This document shows positions 24,794 to 33,506 of a stretch of DNA of 64,000 nt, piece after piece. Source of the DNA: Comamonadaceae bacterium OH2545_COT-014 (GTDB lineage Bacteria; Pseudomonadota; Gammaproteobacteria; Burkholderiales; Burkholderiaceae_C); assembly GCA_003859965.1 (NCBI GenBank), contig RQYR01000003.1, positions 168,391-232,390 on the forward strand, given 5' to 3'. Position 1 is the first letter of the stretch. Each line of letters starts with the position of its first letter. A model generated the notes under the pieces. It saw only the letters and a program-made list of their open reading frames with translations. It was not told the DNA's origin and did not search any database. The position numbers and the translations under genes were made by a program.

Positions 24794-25681
24794 ATGCAAG
24801 CCGCCTGGATGGTCGTCGCCGCCTTCTTCTTCGCCAGCATGGGCGTGTGCGTGAAGTACGCGTCGGCGCACTTCGGGCCGCTGGAGATCGTGTGCTACCG
24901 CGGCCTCATTGGCGCGCTGTGCATGGCGGCGCTGGCGCGGACGCGCGGCGTGCGGCTGGCCACCACCGTGCCCATGGCGCACGTGTGGCGCAACGTGGTG
25001 GGCGTGTCGGCGCTGGGCGCGTGGTTCTACGCCATCGCCCACCTGCCGCTGGCCACCGCAATGACGCTGAACTACATGAGCAGCGTGTGGATCGCCGCCT
25101 TTCTGGTGGGCGGCACGCTGGCCTTGGGCCGCCTGGCCGACATCCGCCGCCAGGGGCCGCTGGTGCTGGCCGTCATGGCCGGTTTTGCCGGGGTGGTGCT
25201 GATGCTGCGCCCGGCCATTGCGCACAACCAGATGTTCGCCGGCCTGATTGGGCTGCTCTCGGGCCTGCTGGCCGCGCTGGCCTATTTGCAGGTGGCCGCG
25301 CTGGGCCGCCTGGGCGAGCCGGAGACGCGCACGGTCTTTTACTTTTCCCTGGGTTCCGCCCTGGCCGGCGGCGCGGGCATGGCGCTGGGCGGCGCGCACT
25401 CGCTGCACACGCCGCAGGCGCTGTGGCTGCTGCCCATCGGCCTGCTGGCGGTGCTGGGCCAGCTTTGCATGACGCGCGCCTACACGCGCGGCGCCACCAT
25501 CATCGCCGCCAACTTGCAATACACCGGCATCGTTTTCGCCGCGCTGTACGGCATGCTGCTGTTTGGCGACCGCATTCCGCTGTCCGGCTGGGCCGGCATC
25601 GCCCTCATCGTGGCCAGCGGCATGGCCGCCACCTTCCTGCGCGCCCGCGCCCTGCCCCGCCCGCCGGCCGAGGCGCGCTGA
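24794..25681 (+). CDS. DMT-superfamily (EamA) transporter
   Basis: A 295-residue inner-membrane protein with about ten helices in two EamA repeats. The N terminus MQAAWMVVAAFFFASMGVCV and the C-terminal GATIIAANLQYTGIVFAALYG followed by the LLFGDRIPLSGWAGIALI pattern are typical of the drug/metabolite transporter superfamily. Substrate is unknown; relatives export amino acids or metabolites. The stop codon directly abuts the 164-bp inverted-repeat element at 25681-25844. Confidence 0.87.
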   Translation: MQAAWMVVAAFFFASMGVCVKYASAHFGPLEIVCYRGLIGALCMAALARTRGVRLATTVPMAHVWRNVVGVSALGAWFYAIAHLPLATAMTLNYMSSVWIAAFLVGGTLALGRLADIRRQGPLVLAVMAGFAGVVLMLRPAIAHNQMFAGLIGLLSGLLAALAYLQVAALGRLGEPETRTVFYFSLGSALAGGAGMALGGAHSLHTPQALWLLPIGLLAVLGQLCMTRAYTRGATIIAANLQYTGIVFAALYGMLLFGDRIPLSGWAGIALIVASGMAATFLRARALPRPPAEAR

Positions 25682-25844
25682 GAACCTGTTCAACGTCTCG
25701 GCGCGAATGGGCAACAAGCGGTTTGGGATGGAATGCAAGGCGCAAAGCGCCGCCAATGGCTCGTGCCATTGGCAAGTTTTGCAACGCCGCAGACCGCCCA
25801 AAGCCGCTTGAGCGCCCGCCGCGCAGGGACTTTGAACAGGTTCT
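25681..25844. repeat. 164-bp MITE-like inverted-repeat element, copy A
   Basis: Bounded by a perfect 13-bp terminal inverted repeat, AGAACCTGTTCAA and TTGAACAGGTTCT. Inside are nested inverted segments (CAAGCGGTTTGGG against CCCAAAGCCGCTTG) and a central hairpin with arms GCCAATGGC and GCCATTGGC. It has no coding capacity of its own. Related copies lie at 27573-27753 and 33312-33420. It begins at the last base of the DMT gene's stop codon. Confidence 0.75.
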
Positions 25845-25873
25845 GACACTCTCACCATAACCCCTGTCCTCCC

Positions 25874-27118
25874 ATGAAGCCCCTCACCCCGCTCTTGCGC
25901 CGCGCCGCGCTCTGCCTGCCCTTTGTCGCTACCGCCGCCTTCGCGCAAGAAGCCCCCGCGCCCGCGCTGGACGAAGCCCAGTTCCGCGCCTGCCTGCGCC
26001 AGTTGCAGAGCACGCCCGCGTTTCGCGCCATCACGCCCGCCACCTTCGCGCGTCATACCGATGGGCTGCGCCCGGACGCCACGGTGCTGCCGCTGCTCAA
26101 CCGCCAGCCCGAATTCAGCCTGCCCCCGTGGGACTACCTGGCCATGCTGGTCGATGCCGAGCGCGTGGCCGACGGCCGCGCCGCCCTGGCCCAGTGGCGC
26201 GAGGCGCTGGCGCGGATCGAGGCGCAAAGCGGCGTGCCCGCGGCCATCGCCGTGGGCGTGTGGGGCGTGGAAAGCAACTTTGGCCGCAACCTGGGCACGC
26301 GGCCGCTGGTCACCTCGCTGGCCACGCTCTCATGCTTCGGGCGGCGGCAGGCCTACTTCCGGGGCGAATTCGCCGCCGCCCTGCGCATCCTGCAGGAAGG
26401 CCACATCGCCCCGGACAAGCTCACCGGCTCCTGGGCCGGCGCCTTTGGCCAGACCCAGTTCATGCCCAGCACCTTTTTCCGCAGCGCGGTGGACTTCGAC
26501 GGCGACGGCCGCCGCGACATCGTGGACAGCGCCCCCGACGCCCTGGCCTCCACCGCGCGCTTTCTGCAAAACGCCGGCTGGCGGCGCGGCCAGCCCTGGG
26601 GCTTCGAGGTGCGCCTGCCGCCCGGCTACGACACGCGTAGCGCCAGCCGCAAGAACAAGCGCCCCATCGAGGCATGGCGGCAAGACGGCCTGACCCTGGC
26701 CGATGGCCGCCCCCTGCCCGCCAGCCTGCCCAGCGCCGGACTGATCCAGCCCGCCCGCGCGCACGGCGGCGGCCCGGCTTTTCTGGTGGGTCGCAACTTC
26801 GATGCGCTCTACAGCTACAACGCCAGCGAAAACTACGCGCTGGCCATCGCCCGGCTGGCCAGCCTGATTGCCGCGCCCGAAGGCACGCCTGTTGCCTTTG
26901 CCACGGCCTGGCCCACCGACGACCCCGGCCTCTCGCGCGCCGAAAACCGCGAACTGCAAGCCCTGCTGCTCATGCAAGGCCACGACATCGGCCAAGCCGA
27001 CGGCCTGATTGGCGCCCGCACCCGCGACGCGATACGGGCCGAACAGCAGCGCCTGGGCCACCCGGTCAATGGCCGGGCCGGGCAGAAGCTGCTGCGCGCG
27101 CTGAAAAACGGGGCATAA
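25874..27118 (+). CDS. Lytic murein transglycosylase (MltB-like) with peptidoglycan-binding domain
   Basis: A 414-residue secreted protein. Residues 1-24 form a signal peptide (LCLPFVATAAFAQ). The transglycosylase domain (about 40-330) has the catalytic Glu in GVWGVESNFGRNLG (about 130-143) and the MltB pattern GSWAGAFGQTQFMPSTF. A C-terminal peptidoglycan-binding type 1 domain follows (ALLLMQGHDIGQADGLIGARTRDAI, about 365-390). It cleaves the MurNAc-GlcNAc bond to give anhydro-muropeptides. It lacks a lipobox cysteine, so it is likely soluble in the periplasm. Confidence 0.92.
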   Translation: MKPLTPLLRRAALCLPFVATAAFAQEAPAPALDEAQFRACLRQLQSTPAFRAITPATFARHTDGLRPDATVLPLLNRQPEFSLPPWDYLAMLVDAERVADGRAALAQWREALARIEAQSGVPAAIAVGVWGVESNFGRNLGTRPLVTSLATLSCFGRRQAYFRGEFAAALRILQEGHIAPDKLTGSWAGAFGQTQFMPSTFFRSAVDFDGDGRRDIVDSAPDALASTARFLQNAGWRRGQPWGFEVRLPPGYDTRSASRKNKRPIEAWRQDGLTLADGRPLPASLPSAGLIQPARAHGGGPAFLVGRNFDALYSYNASENYALAIARLASLIAAPEGTPVAFATAWPTDDPGLSRAENRELQALLLMQGHDIGQADGLIGARTRDAIRAEQQRLGHPVNGRAGQKLLRALKNGA

Positions 27119-27198
27119 GCCACTGGCCTGGGGCCGCAAGCCACCCCGTCACTGATGGAGGCCTGGCGGCACATCGCAGACGGGGCGCGCGATTCGCC

Positions 27199-27204
27199 TA
27201 GAAT
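27199..27204 (+). promoter_or_regulatory. -10 box candidate for tRNA-Leu
   Basis: TAGAAT about 68 bp upstream of the tRNA-Leu gene. The -35 region is weak. It is the only plausible promoter in the interval after the transglycosylase gene. Confidence 0.35.
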
Positions 27205-27271
27205 GCGCGCCTCGCCGGGCAGGCATGGGCTGACACAACGCTGCAACCATGGCCCGGCACAGGAAAAAACC

Positions 27272-27358
27272 GCGCGGGTGGCGAAATTGGTAGACGCACC
27301 AGGTTTAGGTCCTGACGCCCGCAAGGGTGTGGGGGTTCGAGTCCCCCCCCGCGCACCA
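27272..27358 (+). tRNA. tRNA-Leu (UAG anticodon)
   Basis: An 87-nt tRNA with acceptor arms GCGCGGG/CCCGCGC, discriminator A and encoded CCA. The anticodon loop TTTAGGT (anticodon TAG) sits on a CAGG/CCTG stem. A long variable arm (GACGCCCGCAAGGGTGT) marks it as a class II leucine tRNA, and the T-arm GGGGGTTCGAGTCCCCC is regular. Confidence 0.95.
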
Positions 27359-27752
27359 TCTCCTGATCCGTGTGAAGGCAGCCGAACCCGGCATTTCAGC
27401 GTGAAACGCCTTGATTACGCGGGTTTTTGCTTCTGAAATCAGAGCGCCGTATCCGCCCTGATCCGGCCGGTTCTGGCTTTATCCTGCACCCGAATCCCGC
27501 GCGGATTACGCGCAGGATCCCGCGCAGGGTGCGATGGCGCCTGCTCAACCGGCAGCCAGCAGGGCATGCGCTCGGAACCCGCCCAAGATCCCGGCGCGCG
27601 TGGGCCAGAAGCGGTTGGGGAGACATGCAAGGGGGCAAAGCGCCGCCAATAGCCCGTGTGCTATTGGGTTTGGGGCCAGTTCTGCTTGCGCCGCAGACCA
27701 CCTGTCCCCAGCCGCTTGCCTGCCCGCCGTGCAAGAGACTTCGAACAGGTTC
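27359..27752. other. Intergenic region between tRNA-Leu and cytochrome b561
   Basis: No gene is supported. The right half is copy B of the MITE-like repeat (27573-27753). The left half contains GC-rich direct and inverted repeats (GATCCCGCGCAGG and GATTACGCGCAGG near 27500-27530) but no recognisable terminator or gene remnant. Confidence 0.5.
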
Positions 27753-27753
27753 T
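27573..27753. repeat. MITE-like inverted-repeat element, copy B
   Basis: The right end TTCGAACAGGTTCT closely matches copy A; the left end (GGAACCCGCCCAAG) is degenerate. The central hairpin has arms CCAATAGC and GCTATTGG. Compared with copy A a G-C pair has become A-T on both sides of the stem. GAAGCGGTTGGGG and CCCCAGCCGCTTG form the outer stem. It abuts the stop codon of the cytochrome b561 gene. Confidence 0.7.
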
Positions 27754-28313
27754 CAGCCCATCATGCGGCGCAGCACTGGCGTGCTGCCGGGGCGCTGGTG
27801 CCACAGGGCTGCCGCGATGTGGCCCACCACCAGCGCCAGCAGCGCCCAGCCCAGCTCGCCATGCAGCAGCCCGCCCAGATTGACGGCCCATTCCATCTTC
27901 TGGCTCGCGTCAAAGCCAGGCATCAGCGGCAGCCCCAAGGGCGCGAACGCCCGGCCGGAGCCGTATTGGCGCAGCAGGCCAATGGCCGGAATGGCCAGCA
28001 TCAGCGCATACAGCGCCCCGTGCCCCAGCCGCGCCAGCACGCTCACGCCGGGCGGGCGCTGGCGCGCCTGTGCCAGCGCCCAGGCGGCGCGCAGCAACGC
28101 CAGCGCCATGAGCACGCTGCCTACATGCTTGTGGGTGGGCCAAAGCAGGCTGTCCAGCGCCGAGTCGCGGGCGGTGGCGTGGGCGATGGCCGACGCGAAG
28201 ATCCATGCGAAACCGGCGGCCATGGCCCAGTGCAGCGCACGGCTGACGGTGCCATAGCGCGCGGGCGTGTCCGGGCTCAGCCAGGTGGCGTGGGGGGCGG
28301 GTTGGTCGTGCAT
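27753..28313 (-). CDS. Cytochrome b561-family protein
   Basis: A 186-residue four-helix membrane cytochrome. Haem-ligating histidines are expected in RALHWAMAAGFAWIF (first helix), WPTHKHVGSVLMALALL (second) and LLHGELGWALLALVVGHIAAAL (last). These proteins carry electrons between quinol and periplasmic acceptors such as superoxide or catalytic subunits. No partner gene is adjacent. The stop codon lies at the end of repeat copy B. Confidence 0.88.
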   Translation of the reverse strand: MHDQPAPHATWLSPDTPARYGTVSRALHWAMAAGFAWIFASAIAHATARDSALDSLLWPTHKHVGSVLMALALLRAAWALAQARQRPPGVSVLARLGHGALYALMLAIPAIGLLRQYGSGRAFAPLGLPLMPGFDASQKMEWAVNLGGLLHGELGWALLALVVGHIAAALWHQRPGSTPVLRRMMG

Positions 28314-28503
28314 CGCGGGGGCTCCTTATGGTTGGCGATCCGTGGGACGTCACGGAACGTTCGCAACGAGGCGCGGCATGCATGGCCGGATAGCCAAAAC
28401 GCGCCGCGCCCCTGAAAGACAAGCGCCCAGTATGGCGGGCCCGTGTCAAGCCTGGATGAAGTAATGCGCGCCGGGCGGTAAAGCGCCGCCCGTGCGCCCG
28501 CGT

Positions 28504-29160
28504 TCAGCGCCGGCCGCCCAGCAGGCTGCCGCCCAGCTTGACGAGATCGCCCATATCCAGCTGGCCGTCGCCGTTCTGGTCCAGCACACTGGTCAGCAAG
28601 CCGCCGGCCAGGCCGCCTTGCTGCTGCACGCGGGTGCGTTCCTGCCCCAGCACGTTGCCCAGGCCGCCGGCATCGAGCTGGCCGGCGCGCACGCGGCTGG
28701 CCAGAAAGGCCATGACCAGCGGCGCCAGCATCTTCAGCAGCTGGCCAGCCTGCCCGCTGCTCAGGCCGCTGGCCTGGCCCAGCCCGGCTTCTGCCCGGGG
28801 CTGCGCGCCGCCGAAGATGTGCCCGAGGATGCCGCCCGCGTCCAGCTGGCGGCTGGGCGGGCTGGCCACCTGGCCGCCCCCGCCGAACACGCCACCCAGC
28901 ACGGAGCCGAGCAGCCCGCCCATATCCGGCATGCCGGCCGCTGGCGTGGCCGTGGCGTGGTCGCGCTGCAGGGCGCCAAACAGGGCTTGCGCGCCGGCCG
29001 GCTCCTGGGCGTTGCGGCCCAGCGCGCCCAGCATCATGGGCAGCGCGGCGCCCACGGCCTGGCTCAGCTGCGCCGGGTCGGCGCCCAGCTGCCGGGCCAT
29101 TTGCTGCATGGGCAGGCCCTGGAGTTGCGAGAAAAGGTCGTCGGCCAGCGTGCGTGCCAT
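28504..29160 (-). CDS. DUF937 domain protein
   Basis: A 218-residue protein of the DUF937 (YidB-like) family, rich in Gly, Ala and Gln. The N-terminal half has LGADPAQLSQAVGAALPMMLGAL, and the C-terminal half has LAPLVMAFLASRV followed by GLLTSVLDQNGDGQLDMGDL, an EF-hand-like DxNxDGxxD loop typical of the family. Function is unknown. The ATG at 29160 has a GGAG site. It is divergent from the SDR gene, with the short region 29161-29315 holding both promoters. Confidence 0.85.
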   Translation of the reverse strand: MARTLADDLFSQLQGLPMQQMARQLGADPAQLSQAVGAALPMMLGALGRNAQEPAGAQALFGALQRDHATATPAAGMPDMGGLLGSVLGGVFGGGGQVASPPSRQLDAGGILGHIFGGAQPRAEAGLGQASGLSSGQAGQLLKMLAPLVMAFLASRVRAGQLDAGGLGNVLGQERTRVQQQGGLAGGLLTSVLDQNGDGQLDMGDLVKLGGSLLGGRR

Positions 29161-29315
29161 GGTGGTGCTCCTTGCGGGGTGAAAAAAAGGAAGGCGCATC
29201 CTACGGCACGGAGAGCGCGGCCGCTGTAGGCAGGCACGCCATGCGCGCCGCCCTATCATGCGCCGCCAGCCCGGCCCGCCGGGCCACCCGTTTTGCCCAC
29301 AGGAGAAATACGCCC

Positions 29316-30143
29316 ATGACCCGGAAACTTGAAAACAAAATTGCCCTCGTCACCGGCGCGGGCCGCGGCATTGGCCGCGCCATTGCGCTCAAGCTCGCCA
29401 GCGAAGGCGCACGCCTGGTCATCAACGACCTGGACGAAGAGCCGCTGGCGCAGACCGCGCAAGCCATCCGCGACGCGGGCGGCCAGGCGCTGACCTGCGC
29501 CGCCAGCGTGACCGCCCCGGACTTTGCCGAGCGCTTCGTCCAGGCGGCGGTGGACGAATACCAGGGCCTGGACATCATCGTCAACAACGCCGGCTACACC
29601 TGGGACAACGTGATCCAGAAGATGACGGACGAGCAGTGGCAGGCCATCATCGACTGCCACCTGGGCGCGCCCTTCCGCATCCTGCGCGCGGCGCAGCCGG
29701 TGATCCGCGCTCTGAGCAAGGCCGAGGCCGAAAACGGCCAGCGCCGCGTGCGCAAGGTGGTCAACACTTCTTCGGTGGCGGGGCTGTTCGGCAACGCGGG
29801 GCAGGCCAACTACGCGGCGGCCAAGGCCGGCGTCATCGGCCTGACGCAGACGCTGGCCAAGGAGTGGGGGCGCATGAACGTTACCGTCAACTGCGTGGCC
29901 TATGGCCTGATCCAGACGCGCCTGACCAGCGTGGCCGGCGAGGGTACGGCGCGCATTGAGGGGCGCGACATCCGCGTAGGCGTCAACCCCGATCTGATGG
30001 CCATGATGGAGCGCTGCATTCCGCTGGGCCGCGGCGGCACGCCCGAAGAAGCCGCCGGCGCGGTGTACTTGCTGTGCATTCCGGAGTCGGACTACATCAG
30101 CGGCCAGACGCTTCTGTGCAGCGGCGGGCTGACCGGCATGTGA
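29316..30143 (+). CDS. SDR-family oxidoreductase (FabG-like)
   Basis: A 275-residue short-chain dehydrogenase/reductase. The cofactor motif VTGAGRGIGRAIA is at residues 13-25, NNAG follows, and the catalytic Ser-Tyr-Lys is in NTSSVAGLFGNAGQANYAAAKAG (about 150-172). It resembles 3-oxoacyl-ACP reductases, but with a longer C-terminal part (EGRDIRVGVNPDLMAMMERC) seen in a subgroup of beta-hydroxyacyl-CoA or acyl dehydrogenases of unknown substrate. An AGGAGA site precedes the ATG at 29316. Confidence 0.88.
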   Translation: MTRKLENKIALVTGAGRGIGRAIALKLASEGARLVINDLDEEPLAQTAQAIRDAGGQALTCAASVTAPDFAERFVQAAVDEYQGLDIIVNNAGYTWDNVIQKMTDEQWQAIIDCHLGAPFRILRAAQPVIRALSKAEAENGQRRVRKVVNTSSVAGLFGNAGQANYAAAKAGVIGLTQTLAKEWGRMNVTVNCVAYGLIQTRLTSVAGEGTARIEGRDIRVGVNPDLMAMMERCIPLGRGGTPEEAAGAVYLLCIPESDYISGQTLLCSGGLTGM

Positions 30144-30217
30144 GCCAGCCGCTTGCGCCCTGCGGCGCGGCCGCGCGCCCGCCGCGCACCCGGCTTGGGG
30201 CGCGTGGCTGCTTCGCC

Positions 30218-31063
30218 CTACTTCAGCGCCCGCAGCGCCGCCAGCCGGGCGGCCATGGCGTCGCGGTCGGCGGCCTGGGGCGCGTGGCGCAGATACAGCG
30301 CCAAATCGGCGGCGGCGCGTTCGTGCTGGCCCAGCTGCGCCAGCGCCAGGCCGCGTTCGCGGTATTCGGCCCAGGCCTGCGGCAGCAGCACGGTCAGGCG
30401 GTCTTGCACGGCCACCAGCCGCACCATGTCTTGCCGCATGCGGTAGATGTCTTGCAGGTTGCGCAGCATGCGCGCCAGTATCTGGCGCGGCGGGCTTTCT
30501 TGCAGGTGCCGGGCCAGCAGCGCGTCAGCCTCGGGCCCATACGGGTCATGCGGGTGAAACTCGTCAATGCGCGCCAGCAGGTCGGCGCGGCTGAGCGACT
30601 GGCCGGTGAACGGGTCGATCACCACCCGGCCCTGTGTCAGCCGGGCCTGCACCAGAAAGTGGCCCGGAAAGCCAACCCCATCGGCCGCCAGCCCAATGCC
30701 GTGCGCCAGCTCCAGCCATAGCACGGCCAGCGAGATCGGAATGCCCCGGCGCGTGTGCAGCACGGTGTGCACAAAGCTGTTGCCTGGCAGGTAATAGTCG
30801 TTGACGTTGCCGGCAAAGCCCAGCTCGCCAAAGAAAAACTGGCCCAGGTAGCGCACCCGGTCCAGCGCGCCGGCATCGGGCGGCACGCGGCGCGCCAGGC
30901 GCGCTTGCAGGCGATCCACGTCAGCCAGCACCTGCTGCACGTCCAGGCCAGGCGCTTCCAGCAGCGCCAGCGCGGCTGCGGCCTCCAGCAAGGGCAGCGC
31001 TTCGTCACTGGCCACCAGGCTGGCAAAGTAGGCCAGCGGGGTGGGCGGCGCCAGGTTCAGCAT
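30218..31063 (-). CDS. SirB1-family transglutaminase-like/TPR protein
   Basis: A 281-residue member of the SirB1 family. The N-terminal transglutaminase-like part has FNVNDYY-type sequence (GFAGNVNDYYLPGNSFVHTVLHTRRGIPISLAVLWLELA is the family core, about 81-119) and VGFPGHFLVQA. The C-terminal quarter contains tetratricopeptide-like helices (YRERGLALAQLGQHERAAADL). The cysteine of true transglutaminases is not evident, so enzymatic activity is doubtful. Function is unknown. It lies downstream of murJ on the same strand. Confidence 0.85.
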   Translation of the reverse strand: MLNLAPPTPLAYFASLVASDEALPLLEAAAALALLEAPGLDVQQVLADVDRLQARLARRVPPDAGALDRVRYLGQFFFGELGFAGNVNDYYLPGNSFVHTVLHTRRGIPISLAVLWLELAHGIGLAADGVGFPGHFLVQARLTQGRVVIDPFTGQSLSRADLLARIDEFHPHDPYGPEADALLARHLQESPPRQILARMLRNLQDIYRMRQDMVRLVAVQDRLTVLLPQAWAEYRERGLALAQLGQHERAAADLALYLRHAPQAADRDAMAARLAALRALK

Positions 31064-31121
31064 GGCCGCACCTCCTTACGGCGGTAGCCAGTGACGGCGC
31101 GGGCGGCACGGCCGAAGTCAA

Positions 31122-31180
31122 GCATGAAAATGGCCTTCAGGGCCGTAGATACGGCCTGAGAAGCTATCAAAAACGTAGCA
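31122..31180. repeat. Interspersed palindromic repeat at the murJ 3' end
   Basis: On the minus strand it reads GCTACGTTTTTGATAGC (31179-31163), then CTCAGGCCGTA, ACGGCCCTGAAGGCCATTTTC. It begins 2 bases past the murJ stop codon. The core is the GCTAY-N7-RTAGC signature, and GGCCGTA/TACGGCC adds a second small inverted repeat. Confidence 0.6.
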
Positions 31181-31181
31181 T

Positions 31182-32741
31182 TCATCGCCGTACCAGCTGC
31201 CGCAGCTTGACGCCGCTGGCCGCCAGCGCGCCAAAGTAGATGAGTGCCGCGCCCGCCATCATGGCGGCCAGCAAACCGGCGCGCGCCAGCGGCTGCGCGC
31301 GCAGCGCCACCCAGTCAAACGCGGCGCTGCCCCACACCAAGAAAGCGGCCATGAGCAGCGTGGCGCCCAGCACCTGCGCGCCAAACACGGCCCAGCCCGG
31401 CCGCGGCCGGTAGCTGCCACGACGGATCAGCCCCGTGAGCAGCCAGCCCGCGTTGACCATTGCGCCCAGCGCAATCGACAGCGTGAGCGCCGCATGCTGC
31501 AGCCGTGGCACCAGCAACAGGTTGAAGCACTGCGTGAGCGCCAGCACGGCCACGGCGATCTTGACCGGCGTGCGGATGTCCAAGCTGGCGTAATAGCCCG
31601 GCGCCAGCACCTTCACCGCCACCAGTCCCACCAGCCCCACGCCGTAACCCGCCAGCGCCAGCGCCACGCGCTGCACGTCACTGGCGCTGAACTGGCCGTA
31701 GTGAAACAGCGTGGCGATCAGCGGCGTGCCAAAGGCCAGCAGCGCCGCTGCGCAAGGCAGAGCCAGCAGCAGCACCAGGCGCAAGCCCCAGTCGAGCATG
31801 GCGGAATATGCCGCATCGTCGCCGCTGGTGCGCGCCGCCGTCAGCTGCGGCGTGAGCACCACGCCCAGCGCCACGCCCAGCAAGGCGGTGGGAAATTCCA
31901 TCAGCCGGTCGGCATACCAGACCCAGGTGACACTGCCCGCCGCCAGGTGCGAGGCGATCTGCGTGTTGATCAGCAGCGACAGCTGCGCCACCCCCACGCC
32001 CAGCAGCGCCGGCAGCATGAGCGAAAGCACCTGGCGCACGCCCGCGTCGCGCCAGGCCGCGCGCATGCGCCCCCAGCCCAGGCCAATGCGCGGCAACAGG
32101 CCCAGCCGCCTGAGCGCCGGCACCTGCACGCCCAGTTGCAGCACGCCGCCCAGCATGACGCCAGCGGCCATGGCGTAGATCGGCTCCATGCCCCAGCGGG
32201 CGAACAGCGGCGCACCCAGCCAGGCGGCGGCGATCATGCTCAGGTTGAGCAGCACCGGCGTGGCCGCCGGCACGGCAAAGTGCTTCCAGGTGTTCAGAAT
32301 GCCGGCCGACAGCGCCACCAGCGACATGCAGCCGATGTAGGGGAACATCCAGCGCGTCATGCGCGCGGCGGCGTCGAAGCTGGGCGCGTCCAGCCCGCTG
32401 GCCAGCAGCCACACCAGCAGCGGCGCGCCCGCCACGCCCGCGATGCAGGTGGCCACCAGCGTCCAGGCCAGCGCCGTGGCCACGGCGTCGATCAGGCGGC
32501 GCGTGGCGTCCACGCCGTCGCGCTCCTTGCTGGCGGCCAGCACCGGCACGAAAGCCTGGCTGAACGCCCCTTCGCCGAACAGGCGGCGCAACAGGTTGGG
32601 GATGCGGAAAGCGACGTTGAACGCATCCGTCAGCCCGCTCACGCCGAAGGCGGAAGCCATCAGCCAGTCGCGCGCCAGCCCGGTCACGCGCGAGGCCAGG
32701 GTGAGCAGGGAGACGGTGGAAGCGGACTTGAACAGGCTCAC
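31182..32741 (-). CDS. murJ: Lipid II flippase MurJ
   Basis: A 519-residue integral membrane protein with about 14 helices, of the MurJ/MviN family that flips lipid II across the inner membrane for peptidoglycan synthesis. N-terminal [23 protein letters not shown] and [29 protein letters not shown] (about 28-60) are the family signature and include conserved Arg residues. The start is a GTG at 32741 (VSLFKSAST); the upstream frame to 32885 has no family resemblance and overlaps the rpsT promoter. It is divergent from rpsT, a conserved arrangement in Burkholderiales. Confidence 0.94.
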   Translation of the reverse strand: MSLFKSASTVSLLTLASRVTGLARDWLMASAFGVSGLTDAFNVAFRIPNLLRRLFGEGAFSQAFVPVLAASKERDGVDATRRLIDAVATALAWTLVATCIAGVAGAPLLVWLLASGLDAPSFDAAARMTRWMFPYIGCMSLVALSAGILNTWKHFAVPAATPVLLNLSMIAAAWLGAPLFARWGMEPIYAMAAGVMLGGVLQLGVQVPALRRLGLLPRIGLGWGRMRAAWRDAGVRQVLSLMLPALLGVGVAQLSLLINTQIASHLAAGSVTWVWYADRLMEFPTALLGVALGVVLTPQLTAARTSGDDAAYSAMLDWGLRLVLLLALPCAAALLAFGTPLIATLFHYGQFSASDVQRVALALAGYGVGLVGLVAVKVLAPGYYASLDIRTPVKIAVAVLALTQCFNLLLVPRLQHAALTLSIALGAMVNAGWLLTGLIRRGSYRPRPGWAVFGAQVLGATLLMAAFLVWGSAAFDWVALRAQPLARAGLLAAMMAGAALIYFGALAASGVKLRQLVRR

Positions 32742-32816
32742 GGCAAAAGGCTCGAAGAAAGGCCGGCAAGTGTAGTCGCCCCGGCCCGCACGGCACGCCG
32801 GGGGCGCCGCCGGTGA

Positions 32817-32822
32817 TAGAAT
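32817..32822 (+). promoter_or_regulatory. -10 box of rpsT
   Basis: TAGAAT lies 44 bp upstream of the rpsT start, in the short interval between divergent murJ and rpsT. AAAGGA just before the ATG is the ribosome site. Confidence 0.45.
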
Positions 32823-32866
32823 GCGCGGTTTGCCGACATCATCCACAGACACGTAAAGGATTACAC

Positions 32867-33169
32867 ATGGCCTCTGGAAAGCCAAAGAAAAAGAACCCGC
32901 GCCTGGCGTCGGGCCGCAAGCGCGTCCGCCAGAACACCAAGATCAACGCCGCCAACACGTCGCTACGCTCCAAGTACCGCACCGCCGTGAAGAACGTTGA
33001 AAAAGCCGTCGCCACAGGCGACATGGAGAAGGTCAAAACCGCCTTCGCCTGGATGCAGTCGGTGGTCGATTCGGTGGCCGACAAGGGCATCTTCCACAAG
33101 AACAAGGCCGCCCGCGACAAGAGCCGCCTGTCGGCCAAGGTCAAGGCCCTGGCCCAGAAAGCAGCCTGA
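32867..33169 (+). CDS. rpsT: 30S ribosomal protein S20
   Basis: A 100-residue basic protein that binds 16S rRNA in the small subunit. The N terminus [20 protein letters not shown], the helix [20 protein letters not shown] and the end [19 protein letters not shown] are family signatures. The ATG at 32867 has an AAAGGA site. It is transcribed alone and ends at an intrinsic terminator about 90 bp downstream. Confidence 0.97.
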   Translation: MASGKPKKKNPRLASGRKRVRQNTKINAANTSLRSKYRTAVKNVEKAVATGDMEKVKTAFAWMQSVVDSVADKGIFHKNKAARDKSRLSAKVKALAQKAA

Positions 33170-33257
33170 AGCCACCGGCTCAGGCACACCGCCCGGGCGG
33201 GCGCAGCCTCTTCTGCCCCGCCTGCCGTTTGCACCGGGTGCGCTGTCGGCAAAAAGC

Positions 33258-33284
33258 AAAAACCGCCTTCGGGCGGTTTTTTGT
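33258..33284 (+). terminator. Intrinsic terminator of rpsT
   Basis: A hairpin with stem AAAACCGCC/GGCGGTTTT and loop TTCG, followed by a run of T. It is placed about 90 bp after the rpsT stop. Confidence 0.88.
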
Positions 33285-33311
33285 TGGCTGCGCGCACACT
33301 TTTTCCCTCTT

Positions 33312-33420
33312 GGAACGCATTCAAGCTCTCGGCGCCAGTGGGCAAACGGCGGTTCGGGATGAGATGGCAAGCCGCCCCAGCCCCCTTGATGGCCTGCCGC
33401 ACAGGGTTTTGAACAGGTGT
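33312..33420. repeat. MITE-like inverted-repeat element, copy C (internally deleted)
   Basis: The left part (GGCGCCAGTGGGCAAACGGC and GTTCGGGATGAGATGG) matches copy A; the right end is TTTTGAACAGGTG. The central hairpin present in copies A and B is missing, shortening it to about 109 bp. Confidence 0.65.
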
Positions 33421-33506
33421 TTGGCCCTTTTCCTTCTTGCCTCCGCAGCCAGAAAAGCTTGCCCAAGCCGCCCCAGCCACCGGGCCAACGCGAGGCAGGG
33501 CCTGAG

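Larger units (their letters stand above)
33170..33506. other. Intergenic region after rpsT: terminator and repeat copy C
   Basis: No gene is supported. The interval holds the rpsT terminator (33258-33284) and copy C of the MITE-like element (33312-33420). Confidence 0.6.

Noticed and set aside
27341..27350. C8 run as a possible slippage site
   Set aside because: It is part of the tRNA-Leu T-arm and acceptor stem and is structurally constrained.
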